Part shown: positions 18,548-29,700 of the stretch, piece after piece | How positions within the stretch are numbered: position 1 is the stretch's first letter | How the letters are laid out: every line of letters begins with the position of its first letter | Assembly: GCF_000186865.1 (NCBI RefSeq) | Contig: NW_008705575.1 | Location: forward strand, 402,152 to 466,151 | Reading direction: 5' to 3' | Origin: Aureococcus anophagefferens | Taxonomy: Eukaryota > Sar > Pelagophyceae > Pelagomonadales > Pelagomonadaceae | Length of the DNA stretch: 64,000 bases | Notes under the pieces: model-generated | Seen by the model: the letters and a program-made list of their open reading frames with translations, nothing else | Database searches by the model: none | What the model was told of the DNA's origin: nothing | Position numbers and translations under genes: made by a program

Positions 18548-18921
18548 ATGCCGCGGCGCCACTGCACTGTCACCGGCCTCAGGCTCTCTCACCAACACGC
18601 CGCCGCACACGCCCGCCCTCCCAGTGAGGTGAAGGTCGTTTTACGTAGCCTCGTTTGCTCCGCCTCTCCTTGTCCGGTCGGGGCTTCACCAAGGCCCCGG
18701 ACTCGGAGCCCGCCGCCGCCGCCTTCGCCTTCCCCTTCAGCTTCCTCGACACCTTCGCCATCGGCATCGGCGGCTCCATGTGCGTCTGGCACAGCACCCA
18801 CTCCCCCTACCTCTCGTGGAACCGCGTCTACTGGCTCGGCCAGGGCATCGGCCTCCTCGGCGCGTCCACCGCCGGCATCACTGGCATGATGCTGGCCTAC
18901 CAGCACGGCCGCCGCGTCTAG
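18548..18921 (+). CDS. Small hydrophobic protein, about 97 aa (start tentative)
   Basis: The open frame 18649-18921 encodes a compact hydrophobic protein: FAFPFSFLDTFAIGIGGSM, then WHSTHSPYLSWNRVYWLGQG, then a likely membrane segment GLLGASTAGITGMMLA and a basic end YQHGRRV. It has no in-frame ATG at its head. A plausible solution is a first exon ATG at 18548 (MPRRHCT) joined by an 80-nt GT-AG intron (18569-18648), which keeps phase 0. Aromatic and Gly patterns suggest an organellar or ER membrane protein with one or two membrane helices. I do not recognise a family. Confidence 0.45.
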
Positions 18922-19207
18922 AGCGGCCGCCGCCCCGCGCCCAAGCATCGGGCTGAGGTCCTATGTCAACGGCCGCTAGATATTCGCGCTCGGAGACTGA
19001 GGAGACTTCGCCGACGCGCGCGCGAGGAACGTTGCCGTCGAGCGTGCCTCTCAACATCGGCCCAAAGCCCGCCGGCGCCGATGTGCTCTTATTAGCTCGA
19101 GCGAGTGCGAGCGCGCGTGAGCGCGCCACTCTCTCTGCGCGCCGCCAGCGAGCGCGCATCGATAACACAAACACACCGACAAACGAGCGCAAACACAAAC
19201 AAGCGCC

Positions 19208-20883
19208 ATGCCCCCCCCGCCGGAGCCCGACGACCTGCTCTTCCGCTTCCGCGGCGCCTACAAGAAGCAGGACGGCTACGTCGACGTCACGGCGCGCGGC
19301 GTCGACTGGCGCGGCCCCGACGGCGCGAGCGTGTCCGTGGCCTTCGCCGACCTGGCGAAGCACGAGACGTCGCCGAAGGCGCACGCCAAGTGCATGCTCA
19401 AGCTGACGGTCCCGGATAAGAAGCCCGTCGTGCTCACGGTGCTCGAGGCGTCCAAGGACCGCGCCTGGGACGTGCTCTGCGACGCCAAGGTGACCATCGC
19501 CACGGTCCTCAAGCGCGTGCGGCGGACGACGCCGGAGGCGCGGACCAAGGCCGCGGAAAACGCGCTGCGGGCCGACGCGCTGGCCCGGGACGGCGCGCTG
19601 CGCGCGGAGCACCGCGAGCTCGTCGGCGGCGGCGTCGTCTGCGAGGCCGACTTCTGGGCCGCGCGCCCCCCCCTCGCGACGCCCGCGCACGCGGTCAAGG
19701 CCGCGCCGTCGAACGAGCTGCTCGTCGACGCGCCGTCAGGCGGCGGCCCGCCGAGTTCGCGGAGCCGAAAGGAGCTGAGCTTCGCCCTGTCCCGCGAGAA
19801 GATCGACTTCCTCTTCGACGCCTACCCGGCGGTCCGGCGCGCGCACGCGGCCCACGTGCCCAACGACATGTCCGAGGAGCAGTTCTGGGTGAAATATTTC
19901 CAGAGCCGCTACTTCTGGCGCGACAAGGGCGCGGCCGTCAACGACGCGACGCCCGACGACGCCGCGGCTTGCGGCGCGGCACGGGGGCTCGAGAGAGCGG
20001 GGCGCGTCGCTTCGACTCTGAAGGGAGGGTCGCGCGCCGTCGAGAGAGACTCGCTCCGTAGGTCACCGACGACCTCTTCGCGCGCTTCGAGGAGGCCGGC
20101 GGCGGCGCTCGGCGGGAGCCGCGGCCCGCGCGGCCCGCCGTCGACCTCACGCGGACGGCGCACGACCGCGCGGTCCCGGAGCCGCCGGACGACCCGGCCT
20201 TCGCGCGGCCGCCGCCGACGGACGACGCCGTCGCGCCGACGGCGGAGCTCGTGCTCAGGAAGTTCAACGCCCACGGCGACCGCGTCCTCGCGGCCGCGGA
20301 GGGCGCGAGCGAGCCGGGCCCCCTGGCCGTCGACGACGACGACGTCGACGACGCGCTCGTCGACCGGCCGCCGCCGTCCGTCGCGGCGCTCGACCTCGCG
20401 CACCGCGCCAAGGGCGGCCGGGCCGCGAAGCCCCCCGCGCGCAAGAAGCCGAAGCTCTTCTGCGCGGAGCCCGACGACGTCGCGTGGACCGTCGAGTCCG
20501 TCGACGTGCTCGGCGCGCTCGACGCGTCCGAGGAGCCCGCGCGGCGCGCGCTGGCCGTCCTCGACCGCGCGTCGCGCAAGCCGGACGACGGCGACCCGCC
20601 GCCGCCGTCGACGAAGGCCGACGTCGAGCGCGCGACGAGCCGCGTCCACGCGCTCCTCCGCTACCTCCGGGCCTACGCCGCGGAGGCGCCCGCGACGCCC
20701 GCGGAGCGCGCGGCGCTCGACGCGAAGAAGGGCCGCGTCCTCGACAAGCTCCGGTCCATGAAGGCCGCGCTCGACGCGAAGCGGCGGTCCTACCGCGACA
20801 CGCCCGCGCACGCGAAGCTCGCGGCCCTGTTCACGCCCATCGTCAACCAGCTCGAGTTCAACCTCGCGCGGCACGATAACTGA
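19208..20883 (+). CDS. TFB1: TFIIH core subunit p62 (GTF2H1/TFB1)
   Basis: Exons 19208-19936 and 20062-20883 give 516 residues. An N-terminal PH-like domain (LLFRFRGAYKKQDGYVDVTA... about 1-105) is followed by BSD-type sequence, including the strongly conserved KIDFLFDAYPAVRRAHAAHV and EEQFWVKYFQSRYFWRDKG. After the intron come DDLFARFEE and LVLRKFNAHGDRVLAA, both recognisable p62 landmarks, then a helical C-terminus. p62 is a scaffold of TFIIH, acting in RNA polymerase II initiation and nucleotide-excision repair. The 125-nt intron (19937-20061) is GT-AG. Sequence at its two ends is similar (GTCAACGACG versus GTCACCGACG), so it might be an aged introner. Confidence 0.88.
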
Positions 20884-20899
20884 GGGGACTTAGCCGACC

Positions 20900-23800
20900 C
20901 TACCGCGCCCGCCCGCGGCTCCGCCCCCGGGGCCGCTTCGGCGTCTTCTTGCCCGGGAGGCGCGGCGGCGGCGCGTCGTCGCCGCCGGCGAACATGGCGC
21001 CGCAGAGCGCGGACGACGGCGCGTCCCCCGCGTCCTCGACGGCGTCGCCGTCGTCGAGGGCGCTCTCCTGGGCCTTGGCGGCCTCGAGGAGCGCGGCCGA
21101 CGGCTGGCTGTCGCGCGTCGCGCCCGCGTCGTCGCCGAAGAGCCACGAGCTCTGGGGCTCCGGCGTCGGCGGCGCCTCCTCCTCCTTGGCCTCCTCCTTG
21201 GCCTCCGGCTCCGGCTCCGGCTCGGGCGCCTCGGGGGGCGGCGTCGCCTCGCGGGGCGCCGGCTCCTTCTTCTTCTTCTTCTCGGGCGTCGCGGGCGCCG
21301 GGGGCTCGTCGCGCGCGGCGCAGATGTGCTGCGCCTCCGCGCAGGCGCGGTTCTCCGAGGCCCGGAACTTGGCGATGAGCTTCTTCTCGTCGCCCGCGAC
21401 GTCGTCGAGGGAGATGGACGCGCGGCGCTTCGCGAGGACCTTGGACCGGTCGACGTGGTGCACGGACTTTGGCAGGAAGACGAGCTCGTCGAACCACGTG
21501 TGGTGGTGGCTGGCGCACGCGCCCACGAGGTCCCGGAGCAGCGCGACGCAGTCCTCGAAGCGCGCCTCCTTGGCGCCGAGGAGGTAGTAGAGCACGGACG
21601 ACCGGTCCTCGTCCTGCACGAGGTCGTGCATCGCCGAGTTCGACGGCGCGGGGTCCGCGAGGTAGCGCTGGAGCCGCACGAGCACGCCAAAAAACACGAT
21701 GCGCTCCGCCTCCTTGAGCTTCGCGACGAAGTCGATGATGCCCTTGTTCTGGCTGCTGAGGTTGCGCCAGAAGTGGGAGATGGGGTCCGCGCTGTAGCTC
21801 GACGTGAACGACACGTCGGAGACGAGGAACCGCATGTCCTCGGCGACGCGGACAAACCTACCAAGCATGACGGTGACGGTTTCTCATTATTTTCCCACCC
21901 AAAATCTCTCGAAAATCGTCACGGCCACAGGACGCAGGGACGAACTTCTCGAGGTCCTCGTTCGTGCGCTCCACGGAGTCGATGGTCATCTGGAAGACCG
22001 TCGTGTTGAACGTCCGGAGCACCTCCTGCATGGCCTCGATGCCCTGCTGCGTCCGGTACGGCAGGTCGTCGAGGTCGTCGCCGGCGAGGACCTCGACGAG
22101 GCTCGCGCGCCCGCGGGCCACGCGCCCGAGGGCCTTGGCCGCGGCGCCGCAGCAGCCCGTCTTCGGGGGCTGGACCTCGTGGCGCCGGCGGGCGATCTCG
22201 AGCTTCCGCTTTTCGTTCGCGGCGTCGTCCTTGGCGAAGAGCTCGCAGATCTTCTCGTGGAGCGACGCGGCCGTCGCGGCCTCGATCTTCAGCTCCTCGC
22301 TCTCCTTGTAGGCGCAGAGCATGACGACGGCGAAGAAGATCGCGTGGATGAGGAACGTGCCGTAGATGAAGGACCCGCGGAACCGCGTCGTGTGGTCGTC
22401 GAGGCACGCGAGAAAGCCGAGGAGCACGGCCGCGATGGTCACGGACAGGCCCAGCGTCTCCACCCTGTTCAGGATCGACGACGAGTAGGGCTGGGTGACG
22501 CAGTGGATGACCGTCGCCGGGTACATGCACGCCGTGATCGCGACGAGCTCGACGAGGATCTCGTCGAAGAGCGCGGAGATGAGGCAGACGGCCCAGACGA
22601 GGTACTGCTTGTGGAAGCGCGCCGCGTGGTAGGGCACGCGGAAGTCGCCGAAGGACCAGCCGTACAAGGCCTGGATGTGGGGCATGTGGACGCCGCGGTG
22701 CACCTTGTACTCGTAGTGGATGCACACGTAGGACGCGAGGGGCAGCCCGACGGAGAAGACGGCGAAGATGAAGCCCGCGGCGAGGCCGAGCACGGCCCGC
22801 CGGTCCGCCTCGCACTTGAGCATGGGGTCCGCCCGAAAATAGGTCTTCTCGTCGTAGTAGCGGTCGCACCGGAGCATCTGCAGCGCGACGTACGTCATCA
22901 GCGGCCGCTGGACGTCCAGGAGCGTCAGGAAGACGCCGATCCTCCGGTAGATCTTCTCGCCGAAGTCGCCCTCGTAGAAGTCCAGCGACTTCTTGATCGC
23001 CTCCCAGTTCCGGTAGGACCACTCCTCGACGAACTTTGTGAACATCTCGCGGAGCACGGGCAGGAAGAGGAACGCGAACCCGAAGAAGATGAAGAGGAAC
23101 TGGAGCCCGAAGGCGCCGAGCTCCGTGAGCTCGAGCACGCACGTCGGCATAAAAACAGCAAAGTCGAAGAGGCTGAGGTCGAGAAGCATGCGCACGATCT
23201 GCACCGGCGGCGCGTGGTTCGGCAGGTTCTCGTAGTTGAAGCGCATGACCACGGCCATGATCTGCAGGAAGTAGATGTAGACGAGCAGCACGCGGTACCG
23301 CGCGAGGTAGGCCGAGTTGACGTGGAGCCAGACGCCCACGAGGACCGCGTAGCCGAAGACGACCAGCGCGCCGCGCGCGGCCGCGGACTCCGGGCAGGTC
23401 ATCGGCGGCAGCACGGAGAGCGTGAAGTACTCCTCGTGGATGAGCTCCGAGCACATGCGCCCCCGGTAGCCCGCGTCGCAGCGGAAGTCCGACCGGCAGT
23501 GGCCGTACTCGCACTCGTAGAACCTACCGAGCGCGACGGTGACGATTTCTCGTTGTTTTCCCACCCCGAATCTCTCGAAGATCGTCACGGCCACAGGACG
23601 CTGCGTAGAACCGGAACGGCTGCCGCGGCGTGCCCCAGAAGTCCTTCTTGTTCACGGGCATGGCGTCGCCGCCGTCGCAGGTCGCGCCCTCGGGGCACGA
23701 GTAGCAGGGGACGCCCGGGAGGCCGCTGCGCTTCCACTGCGTGGAGTTCCACGTCGACTCGGAGCTGTAGTAGCCCTTCATGCACACGCACTCGTCGGCC

Positions 23801-25666
23801 GAGAGCCCCGCGTTCGTCGTGAGCTTCACCGTCGCCACGGGGCACGACAGGCACGCCGCCGCGCCCGCGTCGGGCTGGTAGGAGAAGTCGCCGGCGCAGG
23901 CGCCGCAGGCGCCGTCGCCGCCCGCGCGCGCGTAGCCGGGGGCGCACGGCTCGCAGTACAGGTTCGTGCCGTCGGGCTCGGAGCCGGGCGCGCACTGCTC
24001 GCACGTGTAGGTCGTGCGGTTAAAATAGCCGATCTTCGCGCAGTCCGGCTCCGTGTCGTTGACGATCGTCGACGTGCCGTCGTAGTAGACCACTTGCCGG
24101 AAGGGGTACTGCGGCAGCGCCATGTCGTTGTAGAACCACGAGTGGTTCTGGACCGTGGCCACGTAGTCCACCGTGCCGTTGGCGCGCACGTTCGTCACGG
24201 CGTAGGGCGCGTACCTCGGCCGCCGGTCCGTGCCCTTCAACGCCACGCGGCCGGAGACGCCCACGAAGTCGACGTCCTGGACCGCGTCCGTGAACAGACC
24301 GCCGTCCGCGAGAACCACCTCCGCCTCCCCCGCGGCGTCGAGGGCGCAGACGGCGATGCCGATGGCGGCGACGGCGTCGTAGGCGTAGCCCGTCTCCAGG
24401 CTCCGGTTCGCGGCGTCGTCGAAGTAGCCCGCGCCGAGCCGCGCGGCGGCGCCCGCGGCCGACAGCGCCGGCTCGTAGTCCGCGGGATCCAGCGTCGCCC
24501 AGCGGTCGACCCAGGCGTCCCAGGTCCCGACTTGGGGCATGTCCGGCGTCGCGTGGACGCGCAGCGCGCCCTTGGTGGAGGATGCGTAGGCGACGAGGGT
24601 GGCGTCGCTGACGGCGCCCGCGCCTGTGTGCAAATCAACCGCTGGTTCGGGACGTCCCGACCAAACTTGAGAATTCTCGAGCTCGGTCACATCGACGTCG
24701 ATTCGGCTGATTCTTGGACGAATCGATTGGTCTCATTGGGTGCTCGAAGCACGGCGGAAGACCTCGCGTCGAAACGTTCGCATACGCGCACATTGAAGTC
24801 GTGTTGAAGATTCGGGTTCCGCGCGGGCCCGCGCCGTGGAACTCGACGAAGATCCAGAGCGTCTTCGGGTTGAAGAGGCCCACGGCTTCCGCCGCGTCGA
24901 CGAGGGCCGGGAAGTTCTGGGCGAAGACGACGGCGACGATGATCTTGACGCCCTGGTCCACGAGCACCTCGAGCATGGCCTCCGTCTCGTCCGCGTCGCT
25001 AAAGTCGTAGATGGGCACGGACACGGACGCGGAGATGCCGTAGGCGCGCAGCTCCGCGGAGCTCGCGACGTTCGTCGCGACGTTGCCCGTCGCCGGGTCC
25101 GTGTCGTCGACGACGATGCCGAAGGTCGTGTAGCCGTAGGCGTGGAGGAGGTCCGCGACGGCTATGGCCGCGTTGTAGTCGACGGGGCACGTCCGAGCAA
25201 AGTAGGGGAACGAGCCGCTGTTCGTGAAGGCCGCGGCCGTCGCCGACGACGACACGAGCAGCCGGCTCGCGAGGCCCGTGTAGGTCGCCGCGACGGCCAC
25301 GGTCGTCAGCGACCGGCCCGAGAGGTACGCGTCGTAGGGAGCGCCCGCGGCGTCGTAGACGGCGGAGGGGAAGCTCCCCGGGCTGTCCCCCGTGTCGGCG
25401 ACGGACACGTTGAGCGTGTACGCGCAGTCGCTGAAGTTCGCGAAGGCCGCCACGAGCGACCCGTCGCGCGCGTTGAAGTCCCTGGCCGCCTCGAGGTAGG
25501 CCACCGCGACGCTCCGCTGCATGCCGTCCTCGTAGACGCCGCCGGCCTGGTCCGTGAAGGGCAGCAACGCGCCGAGCTGGAGCTCCACGGCGCCGGCGGG
25601 GGGTAGGGCGGCGACCAGGGCGAGCAGGGCGGCCGCCCCGGCGCACCGAGGCTGCTGCCGCACCAT
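20900..25666 (-). CDS. Receptor-like multipass protein: ligand-binding, Cys-rich and TM regions
   Basis: Exons 25666-24835, 24623-23612, 23523-21946 and 21857-20900 sum to 1459 residues with the frame kept throughout. After a signal peptide comes a periplasmic-binding-type (ANF receptor/Peripla_BP_6-like) domain: QLGALLPFTDQAGGVYEDG, DTDPATGNVATNV and VDQGVKIIVAVVFAQ. Next are EGF/GCC2-GCC3-like Cys-rich modules (CEQCAPGSEPDG, CVCMKGYYSS, CYSCPEGATC). A large multi-helix membrane domain within about 665-1080 follows (GALVVFGYAVLVGVWLHV, LFIFFGFAFLFLPVL, LGLSVTIAAVLLGFLACL). The C-terminal tail is acidic and Lys-rich. The order resembles protist receptor or TRP-like surface proteins; ligand unknown. 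All three introns are introners. It converges on TFB1 with a 16-bp gap. Confidence 0.8.
21858..21945 (-). mobile_element. Introner family C, copy 1 (88 nt, GT-AG)
   Basis: The flanking duplication is GTTCGTCC/GTTTGTCC (7/8). The donor GT comes from the left copy and the acceptor is the terminal TAG of CTTGGTAG. Splicing gives DLEKFVRVAEDM. Near the ends, CCGTGACGATTTTC and GAAACCGTCACCG can pair as subterminal inverted repeats. Confidence 0.88.
23524..23611 (-). mobile_element. Introner family C, copy 2 (88 nt, GT-AG)
   Basis: The duplication GTTCTACG is perfect. The element starts CAGCGTCCTGTGGCCGTGAC and ends CGCTCGGTAG. Removal joins QPFRF to YECEYGHC in the Cys-rich part of the receptor. 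It is about 88% identical by eye to the copy at 21858. Confidence 0.92.
24624..24834 (-). mobile_element. Introner family B, copy 1 (211 nt, GC-AG)
   Basis: The duplication GCGCGGGC is perfect at both sides. The acceptor is ...TTTGCACACAG. Splicing restores WIFVEFHGAGAVSDATL in the ligand-binding domain. The left terminal repeat is eroded relative to the AGC-kinase copy at 51968. Confidence 0.9.
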
Positions 25667-25746
25667 AGCTCCCGTGTTTTTCTATTCGTATCTTCTCGCG
25701 TCGATTGACGAGTAGTTGACGTTTCGAAAAGCGTGCTTGATAGCCG

Positions 25747-26526
25747 ATGGCTGCCCATAGACTGGCGTGCGGTTTAGGTTTGCGCGTCTGGAAAGGCAGC
25801 GGCGGTGCGCATCGCACGGTCGTCATTGCAGGCGCTCTCGGCGTCAAGCAGAGATTCTACGAAAAGTACGCAGCTCATGTGAGCAGCGAAGGCCTGAACG
25901 CAGTGACCTTTGACTATGTGGGCGTTGGGGCGAGCAAGCCCGAAGGCTACGAGCACGCGACGCTGGACGACTGGGCGACAAATCAAGACGACGTGCTGGG
26001 CTACGCGTCGGACGAGTTCGACAGACCGATCACGCTCGTCGGCCACAGCATCGGCGCGCAATTCCTCGGGACGCTCGCGCGCCGCGACCGCGTCGACCGC
26101 CTCCTGACGATCTCCTCCATGAACAACGAGCTCCGCCATCAACGGCAGAACGGCCTCGCGCTCCAGGCCTTTTGGAAGGTCGGCGTGCCCGCGCTGTGCT
26201 CCGCGTTCGGCCGATTCCCCGCGAAGTCGCTGGGCCTCTTCGAAGACGTGCCGTCGGCCGTCATGCTCGGCTGGCGAAGATGGGTGCTCGAAGGGAGCCC
26301 GTGGCACGATGGCACAACCCCGGCGCCGGGCAGCGTCGCGTCCCTCTCCTTCGGGGACGACGAGTACGGCGACCTCGCGGCGGTCCGGTCGTTCCACGAC
26401 GCGGCCTTCGGCGACGCGACGACGTACCTCCGGCCCGACATCGCGGGCGTCGGGCACCACGGGTTCTTCAAGGAGCGCCACGCGAGCCTCTGGCGGGACG
26501 TGCACGGCTGGGTCGATGCGGGTTGA
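25747..26526 (+). CDS. Alpha/beta-fold hydrolase
   Basis: 259 residues, single exon, ATG start. It has core strands TVVIAGALGVKQRFYEKYA, the FDYVGVGASKPEG turn and the nucleophile elbow LVGHSIGAQFLG (G-x-S-x-G, Ser about 100). Late Asp and His candidates occur in SLSFGDDEY and GVGHHGFF. The FDYxGxGxS plus W-x-x-D pattern resembles the bacterial-type predicted hydrolase group COG4757. The reaction is unknown, possibly esterase- or lipase-like. It diverges from the receptor gene across 80 bp. A bacterial origin is possible but base composition does not stand out. Confidence 0.75.
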   Translation: MAAHRLACGLGLRVWKGSGGAHRTVVIAGALGVKQRFYEKYAAHVSSEGLNAVTFDYVGVGASKPEGYEHATLDDWATNQDDVLGYASDEFDRPITLVGHSIGAQFLGTLARRDRVDRLLTISSMNNELRHQRQNGLALQAFWKVGVPALCSAFGRFPAKSLGLFEDVPSAVMLGWRRWVLEGSPWHDGTTPAPGSVASLSFGDDEYGDLAAVRSFHDAAFGDATTYLRPDIAGVGHHGFFKERHASLWRDVHGWVDAG

Positions 26527-26711
26527 AGTCCGGGTTGAAGAGTAAACTCTATGTGCAATATAAAGATCCTCTCACGGCAAGTCCCTCGGCACATTGCGGA
26601 AACCGCTGCTGCGGGGCTGCTTGTCGGGCCCGTCCTCGTCCGACGGCGGCGCGGGCCGAAGGACACCGAGGCCCGCCCTCGTCGCCGACGCTCCGGTGCT
26701 CCGCGTGCGCG

Positions 26712-29700
26712 GAGCCGCCGGAACAAACCAGCACCGTGGCGGCGCCGGCGGGCGATGGGACGGCCTGGGCGGCGGCGGCGGAGGCGCGGGACGTGCCGGC
26801 GCTCCTGGCCCAGCTCGCCGAGTGCCACGGGAGCCTCTTCGGGTCGCCCGGCGCCGGCGCCGAGGCCCACTGGAAGGCGCTCGCCCCCCACTTCGCCCTG
26901 CAGCAGGTGCGGTCGGGCTCCGTCTTCAGGCGCGTCGGCCGCGACGACCTCTTCTTCGTCGTCGCGGGCGAGGTGGACCTCGTCGTGAACCCGGCGGGCG
27001 CTTCCGCGCCGGCGGGGTCGTCGCGGAACATGCTCGGCTCCTTCTCCGCGGCCATGTTCCGGCGCGCGAGCCTCGGCGGCCGCGACCGCAAAGTGCTGCG
27101 GACGATGGGCCCGAAGGAGGTCTGCGGCGTCATGGAGCTCGTCAAGGGCGTGGACCAGCGGCGCGACTCGCGGGTGCGGGAGCGCGAGGTCTACCCGACG
27201 GACGTCGTCGTGCCCCGGGGCGGCGGGGACGCCCTGCTGCTGAGCCTGCCGAAGCTCGAGTTCGCGGCGATGCGCGCGTCGGAGAACCCCCCCGTGGCCG
27301 ACTTCTGCGAGCGGGCCGAGAAGGCCTGCGACACGTCGACGGTGGACTGGATGCGGCGGACGTCGTTCTTACGGGGCCTGAGCCCGAAAGCGCTGGCCGT
27401 GCTCAGCCAGCTCGCGACGTTCCGGTCCGTGCACGGGCGGAAGCAGATCGTCGCGCAGGGCGAGCCCACGCGCAAGTTCTACATCGTGTTGGCCGGGGCG
27501 CTGGACGTGAGCATCGGGTCCGAGGCGGCGGCGACGCGCAACGCGGCGGCCTTCGAGGCGCGGGAGGCGCGCGCGCGCGACGCCGAGGCGGCGGCGGCGT
27601 CGGCGTCGCGGCCCGCGACGCTCCTGGAGCGCCTCGGCGGCGCGGGCCGCACGGTGCGGCTCAAGCCCGGGGGCGGCTCGGGCCGGGGCGCGGCGTCGGG
27701 CTTCAACTTCCTCCGGGGTACACCAAAAACGGCCTCCGCGCGGGCCGGCCTCGGGTCGCCGAGCCGCGGCGACGACGAGGGCACGTCGGACTTCGAGGCG
27801 GACCCGGAGGCGAGGGACGTTGGCGTCCTCGCCGCCGGCGACTTCTTCGGCGAGCTGTCATTACTGGAACGGGAGCGCGACGAGGGCGCGGACGCGCCGC
27901 AGCGCGCGACGCTCGTCCGGCGCGAGGCGCTCCGCGCGTCCGCGACGGTGCGCACGCGCGAGCAGTCCTTACTCCTCTGCTTCGACGCGGGCCCCTTCCT
28001 CGACGCGATCCGCGACTTCCCCGTGGCCGCGGCGGAGGTGCAGGACGCCGTGAAGCTGCGCATGACGGGCCAGCTGCAGGCGCTCGATCTGCCCATTTTC
28101 CACGACGTCGAGCCGGATCGGCTCCGCCACTTCACGGGCACCATGGAGGTGCGGAGCTTCGCGCCGAAGACGACCCTGTTCGCCTACGGCGACGCCGGCG
28201 ACGACTTCTTCATCCTGCTGCAGGGCGAGGTGACGATTCGAGATAAGGGCGGCGCGGAGATCGTGACCCTGAAGACCAAGGGCGACTACTTCGGCGAGCT
28301 CGCCCTCGCGCGCGCGGAGCCGCGGTCCGCGACGGTGATCGCCGCGTCGCCGGCGGTCTGCGCCTGCGTCGACGGCGCGCGGTTCCGCGACATCTTCCTC
28401 GAATCGCCCGCCGCGCGCGCGGAGTTCGAGATCAAGGCCATGCGCGAGAAGGCGAGCGCGGGCGCCGTGCTGTCGCACCCGGTGACGCGCGACCCCTTCC
28501 GGAAATTCTTGGATGCGGAGCTCGCGTCGGAGAACCACGAGTGCTGGGACGCGATCGCCGACTACCGGCGCCGCGTCGCCGCGTCCGAGGGCGAGGTCAC
28601 GGACGCGGACGAGGCCAACGCCATGGCGAGGACCCTCTACGACGCCTTCATCGCGCCGGGCTGCGACACGCAGGTCAACGTGTCGTCGAAGATGGCGGGC
28701 AAGTTACGGGCGAAGATCTACGACGAATCGGCGGGCGACGCGGCGCTCTTCGACGGCGTCGCCGCGGAGATCGACCGCATGCTCCGGGGCAACATGATGC
28801 GCTTCGCGGCCAAGGCCGAGTTCAAGGCCGCCCTCGAGGAGCTCGCCGCCTACAACCCGTCGACGAGGCGCCACTCGTCGTGGCAGAAGCGGCGCGACGA
28901 GAAGCGGCGCGCGGCCGCCGCGGCCGCGCCGCCGCCCGCGCCGTCCTCGTCGCCGCCGCCGCCCGCGCCCGACGCCGACGTCGAGGTCGTCACGGTCGTG
29001 GAGGTCCGGTCGCCGAGCGACGACGGCGGCGACGCGGACACGGCCGCGTGCTTGCCGGACAAGGCGCCGCCCGAGATCTCGTCCATCGACTCGACGGTGG
29101 CCTTCTGCCGCGGTCTCTCATTGGCGTTCCTGCGCGAGTTCGCCGCGGACCAGGGCTTCCAGCCGAACACGCCGACGATGGCCGCGCGCGACCGCGGCGG
29201 CACGAAGCTCCCGCTCGCGGACGAGCTCGGCGACGGCGCGCGGACGCGCGACGGCGACCGCGCGGCGGGCGCGGCGTCGCTCTACGTGTCGCACGCCCAC
29301 GGGGCGCCCTTCCGCGGGCTGCTGGACGCGCTGGAGGCCTACCTCGACGACGAGGGCTACGACGCGTCGACGACGTTCTTCTGGATCGACGTCTTTAGTC
29401 TGCCCCCGGCGCCCCAGTCGCCATCGGTGGCGTTGCCGACGGTCGCGGCCTGCGTGGGCACCATCGGCACCGTCGTCGTCGTTTTGGACGGCGCCGCGAC
29501 GGCGCTGTCGCGGCTCTGGTGCCTCTTCGAGATCTCGAGGAGCCTCGCGGAGCCGAATCTGTGCCTCCACTTCACGATGGCGCGGGCCCACCGGGCGCGC
29601 TTCGTCGAGGCCCTGGACGCCGACGGCGGCGCGGCGCTCCTCGGCGGGCTCGACGTCGCGCGCGCGGCGGCGCACGCGGACCGCGACCGCGCCGCGATTT

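Noticed and set aside
25747..26526. Alpha/beta hydrolase as bacterial contamination
   Set aside because: It lies between clear eukaryotic genes with the same composition, and no scaffold break is visible. Ancient transfer remains possible.
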